NCBI RefSeq assembly: GCF_007197575.1
Contig: NZ_CP041616.1
Coordinates: 930,001 to 994,000 of the forward strand
DNA from: Ornithinimicrobium ciconiae
GTDB taxonomy: Bacteria; Actinomycetota; Actinomycetes; Actinomycetales; Dermatophilaceae
Direction: 5' to 3'
DNA: 64,000 nt
In this document: piece by piece, positions 53,217-61,096 of the stretch
Layout of the letters: every line of letters starts with the position of its first letter
Numbering within the stretch: position 1 is the first letter of the stretch
The notes under the pieces: model-generated
What the model saw: the letters and a program-made list of their open reading frames with translations, nothing else
What the model was told of the DNA's origin: nothing
Databases searched by the model: none
Translations under genes and position numbers: made by a program

Positions 53217-53549
53217 GTGACCGTCACCCGCTCGCTGCTCCTGTTTGCCCTGGCTGCCCTGCTCGAGATCGGCGGTGCCTGGTTGGTCTGGCAGGGGATC
53301 CGTGAGCACAAGGGCCTGCTGTGGGTCGGGATCGGGGTAATCAGTCTCGGTCTCTACGGCGTCGTCGCCACGCTCCAACCGGACGCCAACTTCGGACGGA
53401 TCCTCGCGGCATACGGCGGCATCTTCGTGACGGGATCCTTGGCGTGGGGGATGGTCGTCGACGGGTTCCGCCCGGACCGCTATGACGTGATCGGGGCCCT
53501 CGTCTGCCTCGTCGGGGTCGCTGTGATCATGTATGCGCCTCGGGGGTGA
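53217..53549 (+). CDS. YnfA family (UPF0060) membrane protein
   Basis: A 110-residue integral membrane protein with four helices, resembling half of an SMR exporter. Signature [50 protein letters not shown] and the C-terminal [24 protein letters not shown]. Function in exporting cations or drugs is proposed for relatives. GTG start gives the canonical length; the -10 is 7 bases upstream. A DUF4031-Nudix gene follows after 5 bases. Confidence 0.9.
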   Translation: MTVTRSLLLFALAALLEIGGAWLVWQGIREHKGLLWVGIGVISLGLYGVVATLQPDANFGRILAAYGGIFVTGSLAWGMVVDGFRPDRYDVIGALVCLVGVAVIMYAPRG

Positions 53550-53554
53550 GCTGA

Positions 53555-54322
53555 ATGATCCTCATTGACCCACCGACTTGGCCGGCGCACGGCCGGCTGT
53601 GGTCGCACGTGATCAGTGATACCTCCCTGGTGGAGCTGCATGCTTTTGCGCGGGAGGTAGGACTGCCGGCACGCTCCTTCGAGGGTGACCACTATGACGT
53701 TCCGGACGAGCGGCATGCCGACCTGGTGCGTGCCGGTGCGGTCCCTGTCGGCAACCGCGAGCTCGCGCGGGTGCTGCAGGCCAGCGGTCTGCGTTTCCGC
53801 AAGCGCAAGGGGGAGCGCCCGCTGGGTCGCTTCGTCGATGGGCTGTCGGCGGTCGGGGGACCGCACGTGCTCGACGTCGTCGGCTCCCCCCACGAGCCCG
53901 TCTCCACCGCCGGCGCGTCCGTGGTGCTGATTGCTGCGCCTCGGGACTGGATGGTGCTGGTGCGCAGCGTGGGCCGCGAGGGATGGGCCCCGCCTGGTGG
54001 CAAGCGGGACGCGGGGGAGACGCCGCGAGGTGCTGCCGTCCGCGAGGTGGCCGAGGAGACGGGTTTGAGGCTCGATCCGGGACGGTTGCGCCCCGTGGGC
54101 TATGAGCGGATCACCATTGCCGCGGGGCTGCATCGAGGTGCGTGGGGGCCAGGTGACAACCACATCGCCGTCTTCGGGACCCGGGTGCCAGATCGGATGC
54201 CGGTGGCCCCTCAGTCCGGTGACGTCCTGGCTGCCGAGTGGGTCGACCACCGGACCCTGCTGGCGCGCTGTGCCACCGAGCTGTGGTGGCCTCTGGTGGA
54301 GCGCTTCCTCGCGACCGGGTGA
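53555..54322 (+). CDS. DUF4031-Nudix fusion protein
   Basis: A 255-residue protein. The N-terminal 85 residues are DUF4031 (MILIDPPTWPAHGRLWSHVISD, then FAREVGLPARSFEGDHYDVPDER), a domain of unknown role common in actinobacteria. The C-terminal 150 residues are a Nudix hydrolase (box GGKRDAGETPRGAAVREVAEE plus TG). Substrate unknown; DUF4031 may supply specificity. ATG at 53555. An AT-rich leader of the peroxidase gene follows its stop. Confidence 0.85.
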   Translation: MILIDPPTWPAHGRLWSHVISDTSLVELHAFAREVGLPARSFEGDHYDVPDERHADLVRAGAVPVGNRELARVLQASGLRFRKRKGERPLGRFVDGLSAVGGPHVLDVVGSPHEPVSTAGASVVLIAAPRDWMVLVRSVGREGWAPPGGKRDAGETPRGAAVREVAEETGLRLDPGRLRPVGYERITIAAGLHRGAWGPGDNHIAVFGTRVPDRMPVAPQSGDVLAAEWVDHRTLLARCATELWWPLVERFLATG

Positions 54323-54375
54323 TCCAGGACCTTGGGGCTCACGTGGCCAGTGGGAACTGGCGGGGACGCTCTCGG

Positions 54376-54505
54376 CCAATTGTGAACCAAAAATTGGGGG
54401 GACATGAAGATTCGATGAACTTTTCTTGAAGAAACCCTTGTGACTTGGGTAACAGTTAGGCCAAACTCAGGGCGAGCCCTTACGTGACTAGGGCCTTACC
54501 CTGAG
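54376..54505 (+). promoter_or_regulatory. AT-rich structured leader of the peroxidase gene
   Basis: Three dyads in 130 bases: CCAATT-N10-AATTGG (54376-54397), TTTCTT-G-AAGAAA (54422-54434) and a nested hairpin CTCAGGG...CCCTGAG (54466-54505) enclosing GCCCT-N9-AGGGC. The local composition is much poorer in GC than the genes around. The hairpin ends at the ribosome site GGGGAG, 6 bases before the GTG at 54517. It probably holds the promoter and its operators, but I cannot place -10/-35 with confidence. Confidence 0.5.
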
Positions 54506-54516
54506 GGGAGATCACT

Positions 54517-57500
54517 GTGTTATCTATGCCAGCGGTGGTTGGACTGCTCACGCTCGTGGGCGTCGCTATCGCGTTCTTCTGCTTCACTTCACTGCCCACG
54601 CGCCGTCGTCGGACGGCCGTGAGCGTCATCGCCGTGGGGGCCATGATCGCCGTCCCCGCGGCGGCCGCAGCGCCGCAACCTGCCGCGCCGAACCCCACCC
54701 TGGCGGTGGCCGAGGACTTCGCTCCGATGGCCACCGACGAGGATCCTGCCTTCGAGCTGATCGAGAGCGACCTGGAGTTCATCCTCGCCCAGATCGAGAT
54801 CTCCGAGGCGCACGCCTACGCGCAGATCACTAGTGACACGGGCTACTCCCTGCTGTGCCCGACCAAGACTGACACGAGTGGCAAGTGCGTGCGGGACCCC
54901 ATGCTGCCGCACGGTCTGCGGACCGTGGACGGCTCCTTCAACAACCTGGAGTTCAACACCGACTGGGGCAGGTCCAACCAGCTCATGCCCCGGCTCGTGC
55001 CGATCCACTGGCGGCAGGCGGGAGAGGCCGCGGCGCCCCCGGCGCCGCCCAACCCACCCGGTGCGACAGCAGTCTGTGAGGGCACCAACACGTGCTATGA
55101 GCAGACCTCCGGATTCGTCTACGACGCGGAGGCTCGCACGATCAGCAACCTGATCGTGGACAACTCGACCGCCAACCCCACGGTCCTGGATGCTGCCGCG
55201 GACAACCCCGACGCGGAGATCGACCCCGACACCGGTGAGCTCTACCTGCCCAACACCACCGCCGATGAGGGTCTGTCCGCCCCGGTCAACATGTGGTTCG
55301 TCTTCTTCGGTCAGTTCTTTGACCACGGCCTGGACCAGGTCAACAAGGGTGGCAACGGCACGATCATCGTGCCGATGGCCGAGGACGACCCGCTCTGGGC
55401 GACCACTCCTGCGGAGTTGCGTTTCATGGCGCTCACCCGGGCGACCAACCTGGCCGGCCCGGATGAGAGCATCGGCACGGCTGACGACGTGCGCGAGCAC
55501 GCCAACCGGACCACGCCGTGGGTTGACCAGAACCAGACCTACACCTCGCACCCGTCCCACCAGGTCTTCCTCCGTGAGTACGCTGGCGGAGCGGAGGGCA
55601 ACCTGCACGCGACCGGCCGCCTCCTCAACGGTGACGACCAGGATGGTGACGGGGTCCGCGACGGCCTGGCCACCTGGGACGACATCAAGGAGCAGGCACG
55701 CACCGAACTCGGCATCGAGCTGGTGGACGAGGACGTGCTCGCGGTGCCCCAGGTGGTTGTCGACTACTACGGCAACTTCGTGCCGGGTGACAACGGCTAC
55801 CCGCAGCTCATGACCGACACCGGCGTGGTGGAGGGCAACCCGGCCGCTCCGGTGTCTACTGCCGACGCGCTCAGGGCCGACCAGGCCTTCCTGGACGACA
55901 TCGCTAATGGTGCCGTCCCGAAGCCGGGCACCGACCCGGACCTGCCCGGCTACGACAACGTCCTGCTCGGCGAGCACTTCATCACCGGAGACGGGCGCGG
56001 CAACGAGAATATCGGTCTGACCGCCGTGCACCACGTCTTCCACGCCGAGCACAACCGGCTCTATGACCACGCGGAGGAGATCCTCAACCGTCCCGGCAAC
56101 GAGGACCTCAAGGCTGCCTTTGAGACCAGTGGTGAGGTAGACGACTGGAGCTACGAGGAGCGCCTCTTCCAGGTCGCGCGATTCGCCAACGAGATGCAGT
56201 ACCAGCACCTGGTGTTCGAGGAGTTCGCCCGCACGGTGCAGCCACAGATCGATGCTGTCGTGTTCAACGAGAACGCCTACGACAGCACGATCAACGCCTC
56301 GATCCGCGCCGAGTTCGCCCACGTGGTCTACCGCTTCGGGCACTCGATGCTCACCGAGGACATCCACCGTGAGGGCTTTGGTGCCGAATCGGCGCTCCTA
56401 CTCGACGGATTCCTCAACCCTGTCGCCTTCCACTGCCGGGTCCAACCGGACATCAACAACGAGTGTGCCCCGGGCGATCTGATGTCCTCCGAGGAAGCGG
56501 CTGGTGCCATCGTCAACGGCACGACCAACCAGGCTGCCAACCAGATCGACGAACTGGTGACCAGCACGCTGCGCAACAGCCTGCTCGGGCTGCCGCTCGA
56601 CCTGGCCACGATCAACATCATCCGTGGCCGGGACACCGGCATGCCCACGCTGCAGCAGGCGCGCCGCACCTTCTACGCCGAGACCGGCAACCCCAACCTG
56701 CAGCCCTACACGGACTGGGAGGACTTCGGACTGGCCCTGCGCAATGGCAACAACTTCGGGCGTGGCGACAGCACCAGCTCCCTGGTCAACTTCGTGGCCG
56801 CCTACGGCACACACCCGAGCATCGAGGCACAGACCTCGACGATCGGGCGTCGGCAGGCGGCTGAGGTCCTGGTCAACGGCGTCGCGACGACTGACATCGT
56901 GGACCGGATCTCGGGGACCAACAGGTATGAGACGGCTGCCCAGATCAGCCGTTCCCACTACCTCACGGCACCGGTGGTCTATGTCTCCAACTCCACCAGC
57001 CCGATCGACGCTCTCGCGTCGGGACCTGCTGCGGCAGCGGAGAATGCTCCACTCCTTTTCGTGGCGCAGAACTCCATCCCGGCGGCGACGGCACTGGAAC
57101 TGTTCCGGCTCAAGCCGGAGCGGATCGTGGTGCTGGGCGGCAGTTCGGTGATCTCGGACCAGGTGGCTAACTCGCTCGAGACCTACACGACCACGAACAC
57201 GGTCGACCGGGTCTCTGGCTCCAGCCGCTATGCCACGGCTGCAGCCGTCAGCCAGGCAGCCTTCCCGACTGCCGACGCCGTCTACATCGCCAGCGGAGTC
57301 TCGTTCACCGATGCTCTCGCCGGTGGAGCGGCGGCGGCTGCCGAGGGTGCCCCAATGCTGCTGGTCAGCGACACGGGTGTTCCTGGGGCGACCGGCGCGG
57401 AGTTGGCGCGACTCACGCCGAGCAAGATCGTGTTGCTCGGTGGCGAGGGAGTCATCTCCCCGACCGTGGCCGCGGCGCTGTCCGGCTATCTGGAGCCGGG

Positions 57501-60240
57501 CGGCGAGATCGTCCGCTTGTCCGGGGCGAACCGCTACGAGACGGCCGTGAACATCAGTCAGTCGTTCGCCACGGTCGGCGGCAACGCCTACCTGGCCACC
57601 GGGCAGGACTTCCCGGACGCCCTGGCGGCCGCTCCGATCGCCGGGCTGCAGGGCGCACCGATCCTGCTCATGCCCCGCTCGGACGCACTGCCGGCCGTGA
57701 CGGGTGCCGAGCTGGTGCGTCTGGAGCCGAACCGGGTTGTCATCCTGGGTGGCACGGGTGTGATCACCGCGATCCAGGAAGCCCTCGTGGAGGCGCTGTT
57801 CCCGGACGCGGTGCCACCGGGCGACCGCGAGGACTTCATGACCAGTCAGGGTGCCTGGGCCAACGCGTCTGGTGGCATCGCGACGACTGGTCTGGAGGAG
57901 GTCGACTTCTGGACCGGTGGCCTCGCCGAGGCGCTGGACCCCTTCGGCGGCATGCTCGGCAGCACGTTTAACCACGTGTTCGAGCAGCAGTTGGAGGACC
58001 TCCAGTTCGGTGACCGCTTCTACTACCTGTTCCGCAACCAGGGCAACCAACTGTTTGGGGCACTCGAGGCCAACTCATTCTCGTCGCTGATCCAGCGCAA
58101 CACGAACGCGTCGTTGCTGCCGGGTGACATCTTCTCCAAGCACGACCCCTACCTGGACCTCGAAAACCTTCCGAGTCCGTTGCCTGCGGGCCTGCGGCAG
58201 GTCGGCAGCATGTGGCTCTGGGACGGTGACGAGCACATCGAGATCCATGGTCACCGAGCGCTGGATGACAACATCCAGGGCGGCCAGGGCGATGACTCCA
58301 TCTGGGGTTATGGCGGCAACGACCGGATCCGAGGAGGCTCGGGCAATGACACCATCGTCGGCGGCCCCGGCCACGACATCATCACCGACTCCTTCGGTGA
58401 CGACAACATCAAGGGCGCTCAGGGCAACGACGCCATTGATGGTGGGCCCGGAGTCGACCTGCTGCTTGGTGGCTCGGGCAATGACTTCGTGACCAAGACG
58501 AGCGATAATGCCAATGGCGCATCGGGCTTCCTCGGGACCGGAAACGACATCTTCCTTGGTGGAACCGGCCGGGACAACCCGTTCGGCAATGAGGGTGACG
58601 ACTGGCTAGAGGGCGGACCCCACGCGGACCTGCTGATGGGTGACAACGGTCAGCAGTTCCAGAACGACGTCAACGGCGGTGACGACATCCTGATCGGTGG
58701 TCCAGGGTCTGATGACATGGACGCCGAGGGCGGTGACGACATCATGGTCGGCGGCGTCGGCGGCACGGACCGCTACCACGGCATGTTCGGGTTCGACTAC
58801 GTCACCTACGACGGCGCGAGCCAGGGTGTCGACGCCGACCTGAACTTCAACCTGCTCCAGCCTCCGGACGTCACCGCGATCCGGGACCGGTTCCTGCAGG
58901 TGGAGTCGCTTTCCGGTGGTGCGGGCGACGACGTCATCCGAGGTCTGGGAGTCTCACCGGACGACCTGGCCGCCGACGACGTCAACCTGATGACCGAGGA
59001 CGGTCTGGACCTGATCGATGGGCTGGAGGAGCTGCTGCGGCCACCAGCCGCCGAGCAGGACTATGCCCTGAGGTTCCTGGTCGACAACCCGTTGCGCCAG
59101 GACACCGACGGAGTCAGCACGCTGCTCTTCGGCGGTGCCGGGAGTGACGTGATGGAGGGTCGTTTCGGTGACGACTACATCGACGGCGATGCGGCCATCC
59201 GTGTCCAGCTGGAGTACAACGGCGTCCGCTATAACAGCGCCAGCCAGCTCAAGGCGGGTGTCTTCAACGGAACCATCGATCCTGGCCAGATCACCATGCA
59301 CCGCGAGATTGTGGTCGACGCGGGGGCCGAAAGCGCCACCGACACGGCGATCTACCAGGACCCGTTCCTCAATGAGGCAGGTGAGCCCAACTACACCATC
59401 AAGCACCTCCACGACAACTACTACGAGGTCGTGCACATCGGTGGTGCGGAGTTCGAGGAGAGCGAGGGACAGGACATCATCAACAACATCGAGGTTGTCC
59501 AGTTCGGCGGCGGAGGGTGCTTCATCCTCAGCCCCGACACGGAGAACCTCGAGGCCTGCCCGTCCCTGGGCCACATCACCTTCGAAGGGCAGATCAACCC
59601 GCCCACGGAGGATGAGGAGATCATCGCCACGGTCGTCTTCGAGGACGAGGACAACAACCCCACGGTCGCGAACCCGACCGCGATCAGGTTCAACTGGCAG
59701 GCCGGCGAGGTCGGCGAGGCGTGGGACCCGGCTTCCTCGGGCGACTCGCTGCCGGACGAGCCGAACGGCCGGGTGGACACCTTCATCCCGGGTGACGGCG
59801 AGGCCGGTGCCATTCTGCGGGTGGTGGTCACCTTCGAGGATGACAACGGTGTGCTCAGGCAGATCGCCTCTGAGGTGGTCGGTGGGCCGACCAACCAGGC
59901 AGTCGTCAACATCAACGACGACCCCTCCGGCCTGGTGATCAACAACCTCGACCCCGTCGTCGGTTCGGCCCTGGTGCCGAGCGGCTTCCACGACGACGAC
60001 GGGCTGGAGGAGTCGGTCGAGGGCGGCATGACGTATGAGTGGCACACGTCGAGCGACAGCTTCGCCACCTACGACGTCGTCGCCACCAGGGTCACCCCGG
60101 AGACCTTCCTCCTCGGCTACACGGTGCAGGCCGCCGACGCGGGGAAGCAGATCCGAGTCCAGGTGTCCTACACCGACGACCAGGGTACGGATGAGACGCT
60201 GATCTCGCCTCCGACCAACCCGGTCGGCTTGGGACTGTAG
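54517..60240 (+). CDS. Secreted animal-type haem peroxidase with inserted CWB2 repeats, RTX repeats and Ig-like tail
   Basis: A 1907-residue exported protein. Order: two hydrophobic N-terminal segments (about 4-24 and 37-55, second ending AAAA as signal cleavage); peroxidase part 1 (about 130-785) with distal His270 in GQFFDHGLD, distal Arg494 (GDGRGNENIG), HHVFHAEHNRL and proximal His609 in YRFGHSML, NIIRGRDTGMP; three CWB2 cell-wall-binding repeats (about 790-1097, each VDR/VRxSGxxRYxTA to LGGxxVIS); peroxidase part 2 (about 1099-1230: GLEEVDFWTGGLAE, GDRFYYLF); RTX Ca-binding nonapeptides (about 1249-1470, 1538-1560; GGxGxD); a C-terminal beta-sandwich region (about 1690-1907). MopA-type Mn-oxidising bacterial peroxidases share the peroxidase-RTX plan. 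GTG start with GGGGAG ribosome site. Oxidation on the cell surface is inferred. Confidence 0.92.
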   Translation: MLSMPAVVGLLTLVGVAIAFFCFTSLPTRRRRTAVSVIAVGAMIAVPAAAAAPQPAAPNPTLAVAEDFAPMATDEDPAFELIESDLEFILAQIEISEAHAYAQITSDTGYSLLCPTKTDTSGKCVRDPMLPHGLRTVDGSFNNLEFNTDWGRSNQLMPRLVPIHWRQAGEAAAPPAPPNPPGATAVCEGTNTCYEQTSGFVYDAEARTISNLIVDNSTANPTVLDAAADNPDAEIDPDTGELYLPNTTADEGLSAPVNMWFVFFGQFFDHGLDQVNKGGNGTIIVPMAEDDPLWATTPAELRFMALTRATNLAGPDESIGTADDVREHANRTTPWVDQNQTYTSHPSHQVFLREYAGGAEGNLHATGRLLNGDDQDGDGVRDGLATWDDIKEQARTELGIELVDEDVLAVPQVVVDYYGNFVPGDNGYPQLMTDTGVVEGNPAAPVSTADALRADQAFLDDIANGAVPKPGTDPDLPGYDNVLLGEHFITGDGRGNENIGLTAVHHVFHAEHNRLYDHAEEILNRPGNEDLKAAFETSGEVDDWSYEERLFQVARFANEMQYQHLVFEEFARTVQPQIDAVVFNENAYDSTINASIRAEFAHVVYRFGHSMLTEDIHREGFGAESALLLDGFLNPVAFHCRVQPDINNECAPGDLMSSEEAAGAIVNGTTNQAANQIDELVTSTLRNSLLGLPLDLATINIIRGRDTGMPTLQQARRTFYAETGNPNLQPYTDWEDFGLALRNGNNFGRGDSTSSLVNFVAAYGTHPSIEAQTSTIGRRQAAEVLVNGVATTDIVDRISGTNRYETAAQISRSHYLTAPVVYVSNSTSPIDALASGPAAAAENAPLLFVAQNSIPAATALELFRLKPERIVVLGGSSVISDQVANSLETYTTTNTVDRVSGSSRYATAAAVSQAAFPTADAVYIASGVSFTDALAGGAAAAAEGAPMLLVSDTGVPGATGAELARLTPSKIVLLGGEGVISPTVAAALSGYLEPGGEIVRLSGANRYETAVNISQSFATVGGNAYLATGQDFPDALAAAPIAGLQGAPILLMPRSDALPAVTGAELVRLEPNRVVILGGTGVITAIQEALVEALFPDAVPPGDREDFMTSQGAWANASGGIATTGLEEVDFWTGGLAEALDPFGGMLGSTFNHVFEQQLEDLQFGDRFYYLFRNQGNQLFGALEANSFSSLIQRNTNASLLPGDIFSKHDPYLDLENLPSPLPAGLRQVGSMWLWDGDEHIEIHGHRALDDNIQGGQGDDSIWGYGGNDRIRGGSGNDTIVGGPGHDIITDSFGDDNIKGAQGNDAIDGGPGVDLLLGGSGNDFVTKTSDNANGASGFLGTGNDIFLGGTGRDNPFGNEGDDWLEGGPHADLLMGDNGQQFQNDVNGGDDILIGGPGSDDMDAEGGDDIMVGGVGGTDRYHGMFGFDYVTYDGASQGVDADLNFNLLQPPDVTAIRDRFLQVESLSGGAGDDVIRGLGVSPDDLAADDVNLMTEDGLDLIDGLEELLRPPAAEQDYALRFLVDNPLRQDTDGVSTLLFGGAGSDVMEGRFGDDYIDGDAAIRVQLEYNGVRYNSASQLKAGVFNGTIDPGQITMHREIVVDAGAESATDTAIYQDPFLNEAGEPNYTIKHLHDNYYEVVHIGGAEFEESEGQDIINNIEVVQFGGGGCFILSPDTENLEACPSLGHITFEGQINPPTEDEEIIATVVFEDEDNNPTVANPTAIRFNWQAGEVGEAWDPASSGDSLPDEPNGRVDTFIPGDGEAGAILRVVVTFEDDNGVLRQIASEVVGGPTNQAVVNINDDPSGLVINNLDPVVGSALVPSGFHDDDGLEESVEGGMTYEWHTSSDSFATYDVVATRVTPETFLLGYTVQAADAGKQIRVQVSYTDDQGTDETLISPPTNPVGLGL

Positions 60241-60260
60241 CGCCAAGGTCCCGTGATCCT

Positions 60261-60290
60261 GAGGCCCGCCGCACACCAGCGGCGGGCCTC
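60261..60290 (+). terminator. Terminator of the peroxidase gene
   Basis: Perfect 12-bp stem GAGGCCCGCCGC-ACACCA-GCGGCGGGCCTC (60261-60290), between the convergent peroxidase and HD genes. Confidence 0.8.
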
Positions 60291-60310
60291 GTGGCGTCCC
60301 GGCCCACGGA

Positions 60311-61024
60311 TCAGGCGCGCAACCGGGCGAGCTCGGTGGTGAGATTGCGGTGCGCCTGCGCCCGCCAGTGCCTGCGAGCGTGCCCCGTGCGGTAGATGTC
60401 CTCCCGCTGGAGGAACTGGGACAGGATCGCGGACCTTCCGTGCGTGAACAGGTCGTCCGGCACGTGGGCATACTCGGCCCGGACCTGGCGCGCATACTCC
60501 CGATAGCGGGCGACGGGGGCGGAGAGCACCCACAGGTCGGCGTCGTGCAGCACCTCGACCGTATGCCGTCTGCTCGCCAGCGCGGCTGGGCCAGCGCTCG
60601 CGTCGTGGTCGAGGGTCATCAGGACCAGTGCCTCGATGACGTCCACGCTGCCTCGTGCCACGCCGAGAGCGTTGAGGTGGTCGCGCGCGAGGGCGGCGCT
60701 CCGGTGCTCGTTGCTCCCCGACGCGGCCCGTGGGTCGTAGACGACATCATGATACCAGGCCGCGACCCTGGCTAGCCGGGCACCGACGGTGTCGACCTCC
60801 CCTGCAGCGGCGAGCCCCTCGATCGCCTGCAGGACCTCGACCAGGTGCTGCACCGTGTGGTAGCGGCGCTGCGGCTCGGACCAGCGGCTCAGCAGCAGCT
60901 CGACCTCGCCGGTGCGCAGGGACGCGGGCGCCTCTGGCGCCAGGACCTGCAGGTCACCGTGCCAGGAGGCGCTCAGGCTCGTGTCGCGGGAGCGCTCGGA
61001 CTCAGGTGGCGGCAGGGAGGTCAT
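60311..61024 (-). CDS. HD-domain metal-dependent phosphohydrolase
   Basis: A 237-residue HD-superfamily protein (predicted metal-dependent HD phosphohydrolase family). Metal ligands are His in YHTVQHL, His-Asp in AWYHDVVYD and Asp in LHDADLW. Substrate unknown; relatives act on nucleotides. ATG 61024 chosen over an upstream start; CAGACT lies 6 bases before it as a weak leaderless -10. The next gene upstream on the same strand is the HelD-like ATPase. Confidence 0.85.
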   Translation of the reverse strand: MTSLPPPESERSRDTSLSASWHGDLQVLAPEAPASLRTGEVELLLSRWSEPQRRYHTVQHLVEVLQAIEGLAAAGEVDTVGARLARVAAWYHDVVYDPRAASGSNEHRSAALARDHLNALGVARGSVDVIEALVLMTLDHDASAGPAALASRRHTVEVLHDADLWVLSAPVARYREYARQVRAEYAHVPDDLFTHGRSAILSQFLQREDIYRTGHARRHWRAQAHRNLTTELARLRA

Positions 61025-61096
61025 CCCACCAGTCTGCCCCCGCGACCCGCCCCCCACCCGGACGCGGTGTGCCCACGAGGTGCTGGGGGCACCCGG

